Of a stretch of DNA of 64,000 nucleotides, positions 53,624 to 63,877 are shown in pieces (the first letter of the stretch is position 1; the number at the start of each line of letters is the position of its first letter). The notes below the pieces were generated by a model. The model saw only the letters and a program-made list of their open reading frames with translations. It searched no databases and was not told where the DNA came from. The position numbers and the translations under genes were made by a program. This stretch comes from Solwaraspora sp. WMMD791. Lineage in GTDB: Bacteria; Actinomycetota; Actinomycetes; Mycobacteriales; Micromonosporaceae. The stretch is taken from positions 4,999,001-5,063,000 of the forward strand of contig NZ_CP120737.1 of the NCBI RefSeq assembly GCF_029581195.1. Direction: 5' to 3'.

Positions 53624-54274
53624 TCAGAGGCGTTCGAGAATGGTCTTCATCGTGGCGATCTCGGCCTGCTGATCGGTGATGATCTTCTGCGCGAGGGCCT
53701 TGGCCTCCGGGTTGGAGCCCTGCGCCACCTCGGTCTGGGCCATCTCGATGGCACCCTCGTGGTGACTGATCATCATGGTCAGGAAGTGCTTGTCGAACGC
53801 CGCACCTTTGGCGTCCATGAGCTCTTTCATGTCGGCGTCGGTCATCATGCCGGGCATCGAGCCGTGCTCCATGCCGGAGCCCACGCTCATGTGCGGTTCC
53901 GGGACCGGCCTGCCCCAAGCGATCAGCCAGCCGGTCAGGGTGTCGATTTCGGGCTGCTGCGCGGCCTGGATCTTGCCGGCGAGTTGCTTGACCTCGGCGT
54001 CGGCGGCGCGACCGTCGGCCATGTCGGCCATCTGCACCGCCTGCTGGTGGTGCGGGATCATCGCCTGGGCGAAGGTGACGTCGGCGTCGTTGAACGTGCC
54101 GACCGCCGACGCGGCCGGCGAGGCGGTGGCGGTGGCGCCGTGGTTCACGCCGGTGTCACTCGAGGATTGATCGCTACCGCCGCAGGCCGACAGTACGAGA
54201 GTGGTGGTGACGGCGGCGCCGGCGAGGAGGCCGCGGCGCAGCACGGTAGTGGGCAGCTGGGAAGTACGCATCAT
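53624..54274 (-). CDS. DUF305 ferritin-like lipoprotein
   Basis: 216 residues from the ATG at 54274 (second ATG at 54271). Lipobox in TTLVLSACGG. Two repeated halves each carry the DUF305 motif: DVTFAQAMIPHHQQAVQMAD and FLTMMISHHEGAIEMAQTEV, with many Met and His in between (HMSVGSGMEHGSMPGMM). DUF305 proteins are helical, often copper-associated and exported. Longer starts add unrelated sequence. Confidence 0.92.
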   Translation of the reverse strand: MMRTSQLPTTVLRRGLLAGAAVTTTLVLSACGGSDQSSSDTGVNHGATATASPAASAVGTFNDADVTFAQAMIPHHQQAVQMADMADGRAADAEVKQLAGKIQAAQQPEIDTLTGWLIAWGRPVPEPHMSVGSGMEHGSMPGMMTDADMKELMDAKGAAFDKHFLTMMISHHEGAIEMAQTEVAQGSNPEAKALAQKIITDQQAEIATMKTILERL

Positions 54275-54360
54275 TGCGGGTCGTAACCTTTCGGCAGGAT
54301 GTCGGGTACGCGCGAACGCCTCGACACGACCGCAGGCGGGTCGCCGTCGAGGTGGCGTTG

Positions 54361-54825
54361 CTATATGCGCAGTACCGCTGCCGAGGCGAGCATGAGCCCG
54401 GTGGTCCGATCTGGTGGCGCTCGCGGGGACACGGCCCCCAGCTCGGCGGGCACGGACACCAGGCGATGGCCTCGGACTGTGGTGAGAAGCCAGAGCAGCA
54501 TCACGATCACGGCCAAGCCGCTCAGGATCGCCAGACAGGCGCTCCAGACGCCGGAACTGTGCCCACCGTGGCCGTCGCAGTGCCCGTCCGGGCACGGCTG
54601 CGCCGCGGTGACCACGGCCCCCATCATCCCGGCGGCACCCGCCGTCATCGTGGGCATGCCGGCCATCGCCGGGTGCGGGTCAGCGCGGACACCAGTGTGT
54701 CCGAGGGTGTGCATCAGCGCCAGCCCGAGGGCGGTCGCCAGCAGCAGCGCAAGGCGGGCCGTGTGGCCCACCCCAGTCGCTGCTTTCCTCGTCACGGCGT
54801 CCACGGTAGCGCGCGACGTGACCAT
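54361..54825 (-). CDS. DUF6153-family membrane protein
   Basis: 154 residues from the ATG at 54825. Helix 1 (LALLLATALGLALMHTLGH) and helix 2 (LAILSGLAVIVMLLWLL) flank a loop rich in Met, His and Cys (MAGMPTMTAG, CPDGHCDGHGGHSSG) that could bind copper. It lies upstream of the DUF305 gene on the same strand, a frequent pairing in actinomycete copper loci. Confidence 0.75.
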   Translation of the reverse strand: MVTSRATVDAVTRKAATGVGHTARLALLLATALGLALMHTLGHTGVRADPHPAMAGMPTMTAGAAGMMGAVVTAAQPCPDGHCDGHGGHSSGVWSACLAILSGLAVIVMLLWLLTTVRGHRLVSVPAELGAVSPRAPPDRTTGLMLASAAVLRI

Positions 54826-55108
54826 CCTTGCCGATGACCGGTCAGGCCCCCGTGTTCGCCGCTGGGCCGACCAGCTCAGGCGGTGTCCCGCTAGGGTTAG
54901 CCCTCGGGGGTTTGACACCGACAGCGCCAGCGCGATCAGCAGCAGGATCACCGCCGGCCGCGTGCACCAGCGGAGACGCGGTGGCCGTCACCGGCGGCCC
55001 GCCGTCCGACGCGGCACGCAGCGCTGCCGGATGCCGACAGCCGCGAGCGCTTGATCGAGGTCACCTGGGCCGGACTACTACCGCCGCGGTGCACCACCGT
55101 GCCCGAGC

Positions 55109-56091
55109 ATGGCCCGGCTGGCCGGTCCTACGCTGGGCACGGTCAGGTGCCGGGCCGGCGTCCGAAGGTGCGCACACGAGCACCCATCTGCTGCTGGTCC
55201 CACGTGGCCATCCGTCGAATCCTGGCACAAGGCCGCCCCGCACCCCGCGACACCCGACACCTCCGGCGGAGATCCCTGCGTACCCAGGCCACCGGGCTGC
55301 TCGCCGCCGACTTGGTCCCCGTTGCCCGGCGCGCGGCTGCGGGTGCCGTGGACCGAGGTCGGGGCCTTCGACGCGTTGATGTCGAACTGGCAACGCATCG
55401 GCGACTCCAGCCTCAATGACATCGAGGAGGCCTGCGTCGAGGAGATCTTCCTCCTCCTGATCGCCCCGGACGTGGCCGAACTGCTGTGGTCCCCGGTGTC
55501 CTGCGCCACCGACATCCACGACAGGTCCCGCCTGGGCGAGATCATCAGCGGCCCGATCGACGACATCCTCGCTACGGCCGAATGGTTCGACCACGACGGC
55601 CGGACCATCCTGTCGCCGGCCGGCACCCTCTACCTGGTCGAGGCCGCGTGCCGCGCCCATGCGACCCAGGTCCTCGACCTGGTCATCGAGCAGGAAGCCG
55701 AGTCCCGCCACAGTGCAAGTTCGGCGGCCCGAACACCACCGGTCGGGGCCGGGACGACCGGACCACGTCACCGCAATGGGAGTACGACTGGTACCGCAGC
55801 CATGTCCGGCCCCGGCACGAACTGCTACGCCAGTGGTGCGGCCACCGGGCAGTCACCCACCATGAACGGTTCCTCGCTGCCGAGGCCGAGACTCACCGCC
55901 TCGACATCCTGGTGACCGACCTGCTGAAGGCCCTGGACAGCCTCGGCGCGCACGAGCAGGCCGCCTGGTTCGCCGAGGAGCACGAACGCGACCGCGTCAC
56001 TCCCCACACGATCCGCCCCGTCGTCGAACGCCCCCTGCAACCCTCCGGGATACCGGTTCGCGAGGTCGCGGTCAGGCGGCGCTGGTGGTGA
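55109..56091 (+). pseudogene. Hypothetical gene broken by a frameshift
   Basis: Protein-like sequence from about 55330 reads RLRVPWTEVGAFDALMSNWQ, EEACVEEIFLLLIAPDVAEL, GPIDDILATAEWFDHDGRTI and LVEAACRAHATQVLDLVIEQ. Near 55715 it continues in another frame: WEYDWYRSHVRPRHELLRQW, FLAAEAETHRLDILVTDLLK, HEQAAWFAEEHERDR. Together about 250 residues of helical protein. I do not recognise the family. Location near the right-hand att-like copy suggests an element gene. A sequencing error cannot be excluded. Confidence 0.5.
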
Positions 56092-56334
56092 AGACGGGCC
56101 AGGAGGGTGTCCGCCAGGTAGCGAAACCTGCTGCCCGTAGGCGCAGGTGGGGGCCGCCCCATCCTCCTCGACCCTCGGGAACTTGGGACTGGGCCAGCAG
56201 CGAAACGGCAGGCCAACAAGCCGGGACGCGAGGGGAAACCGTCGGCGGGCGTGGCACCCACGTGTCACGCGCCGTTCACGCCGGCCGCACAACAAGAAAG
56301 GTTCAACCTGCATCCCGCAGCTCGGACTGCTGTT

Positions 56335-56382
56335 GATCTTGCGATCCTGAAGGGGAATCGAAGCTAACCTTTCGATTCGTAG
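56335..56382 (-). repeat. Degenerate copy of the tRNA-Arg 3' end
   Basis: Similar to 47306-47352: both have GATCTTG, GAAGGG, TCGAA and then CTAACCTT...GAT.CGTAG; the last 19 bases match at 16 positions. Paired bases are broken, so no tRNA can form. It is a candidate decayed attachment site at the right edge of the copper island. Other parts of 56092-56807 hold no gene I can support. Confidence 0.45.
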
Positions 56383-56809
56383 GGCGCAAGGTGAGCGCCG
56401 CGATCTGGCACATTCCGCACAACAAAGACGGGCGCCACCGACCTCGAAGCTTCCTCCTTCACGAAGCGTGACCCCGAACGCGGCATCAGGTGGGAGATCC
56501 GTGAGGTCGACGGTCTGGGATCGGACGTCCGCTTCAACCCTTTTGTGGAGCGGCCCAGCGCGGCTACGAATCGCGCTCGACCGCCTGGGCTCCCCTGTCC
56601 GGCCTGGCTGACGAATCACGGCCGGCCCGCCTGTCTGTCAAGGATCGCGCCAGCCGAGACATTCGGCGCGGCCAACCCGTTGAACCAGATGAGCTGCACT
56701 CGGTGGGCGGTGAATCACTCAGAGTGAGCTGTTGTGATCGACTGTGCTCCGATGGGATCCATCATGGACCGGCGGCCAGGTTCCGAATACGCCGGTAGAA
56801 TCGCCGGAT

Positions 56810-57727
56810 GTGGAGTTGAGGCAACTCGAGTACTTCGTGGCCGTGGCCGAGGAGGGGAACTTCACCCGCGCAGCAGAGCGGGTGAGGATCAGCCAGTCCG
56901 GGGTGAGCTCACAGATCCGCCAACTCGAACATGACCTGGGTGCGGCGTTGATCGACCGGTCAGGGCGGCGGGCCACCCTGACTACGGCGGGTGCCGCCGC
57001 GCTGGAGCATGCCCGGGCCGTCCTCGCCTCGGCTGACGCGTTGCGTCAATCGGTCGACGAGGTGAACGGGCTGATCCGTGGCCGGCTCGTGGTGGGGATG
57101 GTGATGGCATGCACCGTCGCCTCCTTCTTCGACGCGCTCGCGGCGTTCCATCGGGCTCACCCCGGCATTGAGATCGTGCTCTTCGAGGGGAACTCGGACC
57201 GGCTCATCGAGAGTGTCCGGGTGGGAGACGCACATGTGGCCTTGGTGGGCACAGCCGAAGTCGCCCCGGCCGGGGTGCGGGCGATGCCGATCATCAGCGA
57301 AGGACTGGTCGCGATCGTGGCCAACGACCACCCGTTGGCCAAGCGCGGCAGCGCCGACTTGGCCGACATCACTGATTTTCCGATCGTGTGCCTGCCGACC
57401 GGCACCGGCACCCGGACGGTTTTCGACCAGGCATGTGCCGCCGCCGGGCTGCAACCCGAGATCGCCCTGCAGGCCAGCGCTCCGACCGCTGTGGTGAGCC
57501 TGGCCTCCAGGGGGCTCGGTGTCGCCATCCTCAGTGAGTCGATGGGCGCGCCACATCGGGGGGACCTGACCGTGCTGCCGATCCACGACGCGCCGGCGCC
57601 CGCCCTGCTGAGCCTCGTCTGGCCGGTCGCTACCAGCCCGGCGCTGCGCGAGTTCATCCGGTGCGCGCGGGCCGCGTTCCAGGTGCCGCCGCCACCTCGC
57701 GAGCCGGAGGAACTGGTACTGACCTGA
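56810..57727 (+). CDS. LysR-family transcriptional regulator
   Basis: 305 residues from GTG 56810 (VELRQLEYFVAVAEEGNFTR). The winged helix has AAERVRISQSGVSSQIRQLE and the linker helix LGAALIDRSGRRATLTTAG. The effector domain begins at about 90 (RGRLVVGMVMACTVASFFDA) with two Rossmann-like lobes. An ATG at 56744 would add a low-quality extension. It precedes the phenazine genes by 0.5 kb in the same direction and is the likely pathway regulator, responding to a small aromatic (inference). Confidence 0.92.
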   Translation: MELRQLEYFVAVAEEGNFTRAAERVRISQSGVSSQIRQLEHDLGAALIDRSGRRATLTTAGAAALEHARAVLASADALRQSVDEVNGLIRGRLVVGMVMACTVASFFDALAAFHRAHPGIEIVLFEGNSDRLIESVRVGDAHVALVGTAEVAPAGVRAMPIISEGLVAIVANDHPLAKRGSADLADITDFPIVCLPTGTGTRTVFDQACAAAGLQPEIALQASAPTAVVSLASRGLGVAILSESMGAPHRGDLTVLPIHDAPAPALLSLVWPVATSPALREFIRCARAAFQVPPPPREPEELVLT

Positions 57728-58282
57728 ACTTCCTCCCCCCACGATCCATCTCTGATGGCTATGTATGCCTATGCTCTGAGCGGTCTGCCGGCGTAGCGCG
57801 TTGGAACCCCTCGAGTTGGCGGCTTACGGACAACCGGCCGACCACAGCTAGATTGTTAATGCCGATCTTGAAAGCGTCTTGTCAACCTTCATATCCCATC
57901 CTGATAGCGGTGGCAAGTAATTGTTCTAGATCGACGACGCCTGGGGCCAAGCTGTTCTTGCCGTGCGTCTCGAATGTGAGAGCGGGTATTGACACTCAGC
58001 TTGCCTGCGGGTAGAAATGAGGACGAGATCGACGAGCGTCGTCCAGGGAGGCGTGTCCGGTCGAGGGCTTTTGAGGGTGGAGCAAATTCGTTTCTGGTCG
58101 TTGTTAGTATTATTGGCTACCACGCTATGGGCCCTGCTCTGTTTGCGCCTTGGTGGGTCTGCTTATTGGGCGTGCACCTGTTCACTGCATTCTAGTGGTG
58201 GCCGACCAAGGCTCTCGGAATGCGCGTACGGTGTCAAGATGGCTCTATCGTAAACCGGGTTGGTGAGAACCGGGAGGAAGAT
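57728..58282. promoter_or_regulatory. AT-richer leader before the phenazine-type cluster
   Basis: 555 bases with visibly lower GC than the surroundings (for example GTTGTTAGTATTATTGGC near 58098). A short frame from 58017 could encode 78 residues with one hydrophobic helix (FWSLLVLLATTLWALLCL), but it has no ribosome-binding site. The region probably contains the promoter and regulator sites for the SDR-phz genes. Confidence 0.45.
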
Positions 58283-59101
58283 GTGACGCCGAAAGTCTGG
58301 TTCATTACCGGTGCATCGCGGGGGTTTGGCCGAGTCTGGACCGAGGCCGCACTGGAGCGCGGCGACTGGGTTGCGGCGACCGCGCGAGATGCCTTGGTGC
58401 TCGACGCCCTTGTCGACCGGTATGGGGGCCGGATTCTTCCGCTCGACCTAGACGTTCGAGACCGCGCCGCTGTGCGCGCCGCCGTCTGGGCTGCTCACGA
58501 GCGATTTGGTCGACTCGACGTCGTGGTCAACAATGCGGGATACGCACTCTTCGGTTCGGTCGAGGATGTGACCGAGAACGAGGCTCGAGCCCAGTTGGAC
58601 ACGAATTTCTTCGGTCCGCTCTGGGTGGTCCAAGCCGCGTTGCCGATTCTGAGGGCGCAGAGGAGCGGCCATATCGTGCAGGTATCCAGTATCGCCGGGA
58701 TCGCCTCGTGGCCGATGCTCGGGCTTTACCACGCCTCGAAATATGCGCTGGAAGGGCTCTCCGATTCGCTGGCGCAGGAGGTTGTCCGTTTCGGAATACG
58801 AGTTACCATTCTGGAGCCCGGACCGTATCGTACCGACTGGCGCGGAAAATCCGCCGTATGGGCGGTGCCGAGTTCGCCCTACGCCGAGTCCGCTGCACCC
58901 TCTTCGGGCTACCCACCGGGCGATCCGATATCCACGGTCACGCCGTTGATGCACATCGTTGACAGTCCGGAACCGCCACTACGAGCGGTATTCGACGATG
59001 CTGTGTTGAGTCTCCTAAAAACCGTTTACCAGGATCGTATCCGTGCCTGGGAGGATTGGACTGTAGTCGGCGCGCAAGAGTCGGCGGCGACACAGACCTG
59101 A
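58283..59101 (+). CDS. Short-chain dehydrogenase/reductase
   Basis: 272 residues from GTG 58283, with GGGAGGAAG upstream. Classical SDR: TGASRGFG cofactor loop near the N-terminus, DLDVRD, NNAGYALFG, catalytic Ser in VSSIAGIAS and YHASK (Tyr and Lys). The GASRGFG pattern and length of 270-290 match NAD(P)H-dependent oxidoreductases common in biosynthetic clusters. One oddity is GRVWTEAAL where GRxLAEAAL is common. It could act on a phenazine or precursor such as dihydrohydroxyanthranilate. Confidence 0.92.
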   Translation: MTPKVWFITGASRGFGRVWTEAALERGDWVAATARDALVLDALVDRYGGRILPLDLDVRDRAAVRAAVWAAHERFGRLDVVVNNAGYALFGSVEDVTENEARAQLDTNFFGPLWVVQAALPILRAQRSGHIVQVSSIAGIASWPMLGLYHASKYALEGLSDSLAQEVVRFGIRVTILEPGPYRTDWRGKSAVWAVPSSPYAESAAPSSGYPPGDPISTVTPLMHIVDSPEPPLRAVFDDAVLSLLKTVYQDRIRAWEDWTVVGAQESAATQT

Positions 59102-59189
59102 CACGGAACCGGATGATCTGTGGCCGATGAGATGACGCAGACGGCCATCCCGAACGTCTCCACAACGACTGAAACGAGAGGAGGCGGGA

Positions 59190-60401
59190 ATGCCCATGGA
59201 CACCGCCACCCGCACGTCGGCGGCCGAGGTCGCGACCCACTCCGACCTGGTCACCCGGGCCACGAACCTGTGCGAGCTACTACGCGAGGACGCGGCCGAG
59301 AACGACCAGACGCGCCGGCTCACCGACCGGGTCGTCAAGGAGCTGGTCAACTCCGGGCTCCTGCGGCTGATGACCCCTCGACGCTGGGGCGGACACCAGG
59401 CCGACCTACGGACACTGCTCGACGTCTCGATCGAAATCGGCCGCAGATGCTGCGCCACCGCGTGGGTCACCGGAGTACTCAATGTCGGAAACTTCGTCGT
59501 CTCGCTCTTCTCCGAGAGAGCGCAGCAGGAGATGTGGGGCGACAACCCGAATGCCAGCAGCGCCCTGGTGCTGGGCCGGCCCGCCCCCGACACCGAAGTG
59601 GTCGGAGGCGGGGTCCGGATCAGCGGACGGTGGCCGTACGCGTCGGGCAGTCTGCACGCAGACTGGATGGGGATGCTGGTCCTGGTCGACCGCGGCGAAA
59701 GGCCTACTCCCTACTTTGCCCTGGTACCCATGGAACAGCTCACCGTGACTGACGCGTGGCACTTCGTCGGCATGCGAGGCACCGGCAGCAACACAGTGGT
59801 CGGCGATCGGATCTTCGTCCCAGAGCACCGGCTGCTGCCGTACCTGCCGGTACTACACGGCGAGACGGATGGCCTGATCGATCCAGAACACCGCTACCGC
59901 AACAGCCTGACCGGTGTCTTCGCGATCGGCCTGCTCGGGTCGCTGATCGGAGCCGCCGACGCCGCACTACGCTACGTCCAAGACAACGCCGAATCCCGGC
60001 CGGTGGCCGGCTCCACGTACCGGACCCAGGCGGACTCGCCGACGCTCCAGCTCGACCTGGCCACCGCCGCCACCATGATCGACACAGCGAAGCTGCTCGC
60101 CCAGGGGATCATCGACCGGATCGAATCAGCGGCAGCGGCCAATGCCAACCCGGACATTCAGACCCGCGCCCGCGCCCGCATGGACTCGACCGAGGTGACT
60201 CGGCTCTGCCGCGAGGCGATGGATGTGCTGATCACCGCGTACGGATCCGGGGCCTTCCACGAGTCGAACCCGTTGCAGCGGCTCTGGCGGGACGTTCACG
60301 TTGGCAGCCGGCACGCCGGCTTCGGCATGGGAATCCCCCAGCAGGTCTACGGCCGGGCACTGGTCGGCAGAGACCCCCGCGACGTGAGCATGCTGCTGTG
60401 A
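59190..60401 (+). CDS. Acyl-CoA-dehydrogenase-like flavoenzyme (possible hydroxylase)
   Basis: 403 residues. Fold of acyl-CoA dehydrogenases: helical N-terminus with LVNSGLLRLMTPRRWGGHQA, middle beta domain with GGGVRISGRWPYASGSLHAD and FVGMRGTGSNTVVGDRIFVP, and a C-terminal helical bundle ending FGMGIPQQVYGRALVGRDPR. The W-x-Y-x-SG and GMRGTGS motifs resemble two-component flavin monooxygenases of the HsaA/HpaB-like group more than true dehydrogenases, and there is no clear catalytic Glu. It may hydroxylate a phenazine or precursor (inference). GGAGGCGGG precedes the ATG. Confidence 0.88.
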   Translation: MPMDTATRTSAAEVATHSDLVTRATNLCELLREDAAENDQTRRLTDRVVKELVNSGLLRLMTPRRWGGHQADLRTLLDVSIEIGRRCCATAWVTGVLNVGNFVVSLFSERAQQEMWGDNPNASSALVLGRPAPDTEVVGGGVRISGRWPYASGSLHADWMGMLVLVDRGERPTPYFALVPMEQLTVTDAWHFVGMRGTGSNTVVGDRIFVPEHRLLPYLPVLHGETDGLIDPEHRYRNSLTGVFAIGLLGSLIGAADAALRYVQDNAESRPVAGSTYRTQADSPTLQLDLATAATMIDTAKLLAQGIIDRIESAAAANANPDIQTRARARMDSTEVTRLCREAMDVLITAYGSGAFHESNPLQRLWRDVHVGSRHAGFGMGIPQQVYGRALVGRDPRDVSMLL

Positions 60402-60458
60402 GAAAGGCCCCGGCCCATCGCCCACCCGAAAGTACCCCCGTCGGAGGGAGAACCCCTG

Positions 60459-61082
60459 ATGGTCGGCCTACAGGACATCGAATCCTATCCCCTCCCGACC
60501 GAGGAGGCCTTGCCGAAGAACGTCGTGTGTTGGCCGCTCGCCCCGCAGCGTGCGGTGCTGCTGGTACACGACATGCAGCGCTACTTCGTCGGCGCTCTGC
60601 CTGAGCCGCTCCGAACCGATCTGGTCATCAACGCGGTCCGGCTGCGCGACCGCTGCGTGCGACTCGGTGTGCCGGTCGCGTACACCGCCCAGCCCGGCGG
60701 GATGAGTCAGCAGCAACGTGGGCTGCTACACGACTTCTGGGGTGGCGGCATGCGCGGCGAGCCAGCCGAGCGTGACGTCGTGCCCGAGTTGGAGCCGGGC
60801 GTCGCCGATCGGATCTTCGTGAAGTGGCGGTACAGCGCCTTCCACCGTTCGGGCCTGCTGGAGTGGATGCGTGCCGACGGCCGCGACCAGATCGTCCTCT
60901 GCGGGGTATTCGGGCACATCGGCGTGCTCGCGACCGCGATCGATGCCTTCACCAACGACATTCAACCCTTCGTCGCAGCCGACGCCATCGGCGATTTCAC
61001 CGCGTTGCACCACCGATTCGCCTTGGACTACGTCGCGCAACGGTGCGGGCAGGTCGTCGTCACGGAGAGGGTCTTTGCGTGA
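60459..61082 (+). CDS. phzD: Isochorismatase PhzD
   Basis: 207 residues. PhzD hydrolyses 2-amino-2-deoxyisochorismate to trans-2,3-dihydro-3-hydroxyanthranilate. Catalytic Asp38 ([10 protein letters not shown]) and Lys122 (FVKWRYSAF) sit at exactly the positions known for PhzD; the usual isochorismatase Cys is replaced in GVFGHIG, as in PhzD. Preceded by GGAGGGAG. Its stop overlaps the phzE start by 4 bases. Confidence 0.96.
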   Translation: MVGLQDIESYPLPTEEALPKNVVCWPLAPQRAVLLVHDMQRYFVGALPEPLRTDLVINAVRLRDRCVRLGVPVAYTAQPGGMSQQQRGLLHDFWGGGMRGEPAERDVVPELEPGVADRIFVKWRYSAFHRSGLLEWMRADGRDQIVLCGVFGHIGVLATAIDAFTNDIQPFVAADAIGDFTALHHRFALDYVAQRCGQVVVTERVFA

Positions 61083-63016
61083 ACACTCCGACGAGGCAGG
61101 GCGCAGGCCGATTGCTCGACCGGATCCTCGCCGGGGAACCGCAGGCCTTCGCCTTGCTGCATCGTCCGGGCAGCGGCGTCGACACCACCGACGCGCTGAT
61201 CGGCGAGGTCTCGTACCCGGCTACCCTCGCCGAGGTCGTGCTGCCTGCCCGGCCCGCCGGTCCGCTTGGCCCAGCGCACGAGACGCTGCTGCTGGTGCCG
61301 TACCGGCAGATCATCGAACGGGGCTTCGCCGCCCGCGACGACCGCGCGCCACTGGTCGCCTTGGCGATCAGTGAGCAGGAGACCCTGGCCAGGGACGAGC
61401 TGTTGACGGCGGTGCCAAAGCGGGCAGTCCGGCTCAGCGGTGGCCGGTTCGACCTGGCCGACAGCGAGTACGCCGAGATTATCAGGCGGATCGTGGAGCA
61501 TGAGATCGGCACCGGCACGGGCGCCAACTTCGTCATCAAGCGATCCTTCACTGCCCGGATCGCCAACTATTCACCGAGCGACGCTGTCGCGCTCTTCTGC
61601 CGACTGCTCGAAAGGGAACAGGGCGCGTACTGGACCTTCGTCGTTCACACCCCGACAGGCACGCTCGTCGGTGCCACCCCGGAGCGGCACGTATCCCTCG
61701 ACGCCGGCCGAGTCTCGATGAACCCCATCAGCGGAACGTACCGATACCCCACCACCGGCCCCACTCTCGACGGCATCACCCGGTTCCTTGGCGATCAGAA
61801 GGAGATCGACGAGCTTTACATGGTGCTCGACGAGGAGCTGAAGATGATGGCACGGATCTGCGACGGCGGAGGTCGGGTCGTCGGTCCTTACCTACGGGAG
61901 ATGGCACGGCTGGCGCACACCGAGTACTTCATCGACGGGTACACCGTCCGCGACGTGCGGGAGATACTGCGCGAGACGCTCTTCGCGCCGACCGTGACGG
62001 GAAGCCCACTGGAAAGCGCAGCCCGAGTGATCGAACGGTACGAGCCGCAGGGACGGCGGTACTACGGCGGCATCGCAGCGCTCGTCGGCCGAGACGCCAC
62101 CGGGGAGCGCACCCTGGACTCGGCCATCCTCATCCGTACCGCCGACATCGCCCCAGACGGGCGGCTTCAGATCGGGGTCGGTGCAACCCTGGTGCGGCAC
62201 TCGGAACCGGACGCCGAGGTCGCCGAGACCCATGCCAAGGCCGCCGGGCTGCTCGGTGTCCTGCAGGAACAACCGCCGACAGCATTCGGATCGCACCCGA
62301 AGGTCCGCTCCGCGCTGCGCCGCCGCAACGACCGAATCGCGGATTTCTGGCTGCGCGACCACGCTGCCCGGCGGACCGACGCTGCCGGACTGGCCCAGTT
62401 GCGGGTGCTAGTGGTCGACGAGGAAGACACCTTCACCGCGATGATCGGCCAACAGCTGAGCGCGCTGGGACTCGTCGTGACGGTGATCCGCTTTGACCAG
62501 CCACACGAGCTCACTGGCCACGACCTGGTGCTGCTTGGCCCTGGTCCGGGTGATCCCCGGGACACTAGCGACCCCCGCATCGCAGGGCTGCACAGCAGCG
62601 TGGACCTCCTGCTGGCGGTGAGACAGCCCTTCGTCGCCGTCTGCCTGAGTCACCAGGTACTCGGGCAACGCCTCGGCCTCGATCTGGTCCGCCGACGCAA
62701 CCCGTACCAGGGTACCCAGCGTGAGATCGACCTGTTCGGTGCCCGCGAGCGAGTGGGCTTCTACAACACGTACGTGCTGCACGGGGACCAAGACGACCTG
62801 GCGGTCGACGGGATCGGCCCTGTGCGGCTGAGCCGCGAGCGGAGGACCGGCGAGGTGCACGCGCTGCGCGGCCCCGGTTTCGCCTCAATGCAGTTTCATC
62901 CCGAATCAGTGCTGACCCTCGACGGGCTACGGATCACCGCCGAGGCCTTGCGCTGGGCGCTCGACGCCCGGGTGCCGGACGACGCGATGGTCCAGCCAGC
63001 CCCGGGACGACAGTGA
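61079..63016 (+). CDS. phzE: 2-amino-2-deoxyisochorismate synthase PhzE
   Basis: 645 residues from GTG 61079 (GTGA overlap with phzD). The N-terminal chorismate-binding domain has [36 protein letters not shown] and [12 protein letters not shown]. The C-terminal class I glutamine amidotransferase from about residue 440 has [14 protein letters not shown], nucleophile Cys in [13 protein letters not shown] and the His-Glu pair in MQFHPES. CLSHQ rather than CLGHQ is usual for PhzE. It converts chorismate plus glutamine to ADIC, the committed step of phenazine synthesis. Confidence 0.96.
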   Translation: MNTPTRQGAGRLLDRILAGEPQAFALLHRPGSGVDTTDALIGEVSYPATLAEVVLPARPAGPLGPAHETLLLVPYRQIIERGFAARDDRAPLVALAISEQETLARDELLTAVPKRAVRLSGGRFDLADSEYAEIIRRIVEHEIGTGTGANFVIKRSFTARIANYSPSDAVALFCRLLEREQGAYWTFVVHTPTGTLVGATPERHVSLDAGRVSMNPISGTYRYPTTGPTLDGITRFLGDQKEIDELYMVLDEELKMMARICDGGGRVVGPYLREMARLAHTEYFIDGYTVRDVREILRETLFAPTVTGSPLESAARVIERYEPQGRRYYGGIAALVGRDATGERTLDSAILIRTADIAPDGRLQIGVGATLVRHSEPDAEVAETHAKAAGLLGVLQEQPPTAFGSHPKVRSALRRRNDRIADFWLRDHAARRTDAAGLAQLRVLVVDEEDTFTAMIGQQLSALGLVVTVIRFDQPHELTGHDLVLLGPGPGDPRDTSDPRIAGLHSSVDLLLAVRQPFVAVCLSHQVLGQRLGLDLVRRRNPYQGTQREIDLFGARERVGFYNTYVLHGDQDDLAVDGIGPVRLSRERRTGEVHALRGPGFASMQFHPESVLTLDGLRITAEALRWALDARVPDDAMVQPAPGRQ

Positions 63017-63026
63017 GGAGTCGGCG

Positions 63027-63866
63027 GTGCACGAGTACATGGTGGTGGACGCCTTCGCGAGCAGGCCGCTGGAAGGAAACCCGGTAGCGGTCTTCTTCGA
63101 CGCCGCAGACCTCAGCGGCGCGACAATGCAGCGGATCGCCCGGGAAATGAACCTCTCCGAGGTGACGTTCGTACTGCCGGCGGAAGGGGCAGCGGACGCC
63201 CAGATCAGGATATTTACACCGGTCAACGAGTTGCCCTTCGCTGGACACCCGATCCTCGGGACGGCGGTGGCCCTCGGCCATACTCTGGGCCGACGCGAAC
63301 TACGGCTGGAAACCCGGATGGGTGTCACCCCGGTCGAGATCTCCGGCGTGATGACTGACGGCTTCATGACGATCCGGATGCGTCAGCCGACCCCGACCTG
63401 GCGTGGCTACGAGCATCCGACCGAGGTGCTGGCGGCACTCGGCGTAGAGGTAGCCACAACCCCAGTCGAAGTCTACCACAACGGGCCGCGTCACGTCCTC
63501 GTCGGACTGGAGAGCGTCGCCGCGCTCTCCGCGCTGCGTCCGGACCACCGCGCCCTGGCGGCCCTGCCGGACATGGCTGCCAACTGCTTTGCCGGCTGCG
63601 GTACCCGCTGGCGCAGTCGGATGTTCTCCCCGGCGTACGGGGTGGTCGAGGACGCCGCGACCGGTTCGGCGGCCGGCCCTCTGGCGATCTACCTCGCTCG
63701 GCACGGCCTCGCCCTGTACGGCCAAGAGATCGAGATCCTGCAGGGGGTGGAGATCGGCCGACCCTCGCTGATGCGCGCCGTCGCGCAGGGTGCCGGCGAA
63801 CGGGTCAGTTCGGTATATGTCAGCGGCCACGGGGCGGTCGTCGCCCGCGGCACGATCATGGTTTAG
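63027..63866 (+). CDS. phzF: Phenazine isomerase PhzF
   Basis: 279 residues from GTG 63027 with GAGGAG upstream. PhzF isomerises dihydrohydroxyanthranilate so that two molecules can condense. Catalytic Glu45 (NLSEVTFV) and His74 (PFAGHPILGT) are at the known positions, with Asp in VEDAATGSAAGPLA close to the known Asp208. The diaminopimelate-epimerase-like fold is complete. It follows phzE by 10 bases. Confidence 0.96.
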   Translation: MHEYMVVDAFASRPLEGNPVAVFFDAADLSGATMQRIAREMNLSEVTFVLPAEGAADAQIRIFTPVNELPFAGHPILGTAVALGHTLGRRELRLETRMGVTPVEISGVMTDGFMTIRMRQPTPTWRGYEHPTEVLAALGVEVATTPVEVYHNGPRHVLVGLESVAALSALRPDHRALAALPDMAANCFAGCGTRWRSRMFSPAYGVVEDAATGSAAGPLAIYLARHGLALYGQEIEILQGVEIGRPSLMRAVAQGAGERVSSVYVSGHGAVVARGTIMV

Positions 63867-63877
63867 GTCAGGCAACC

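Noticed and set aside
58017-58253. 78-residue small membrane protein before the SDR gene
   Set aside because: One hydrophobic segment but no ribosome-binding site and poor actinomycete codon use; treated as part of the AT-rich leader.
60824-61078. Extended start for phzE inside phzD
   Set aside because: The 85 extra residues are phzD read in another frame; GTG at 61079 gives the normal PhzE length and coupling.
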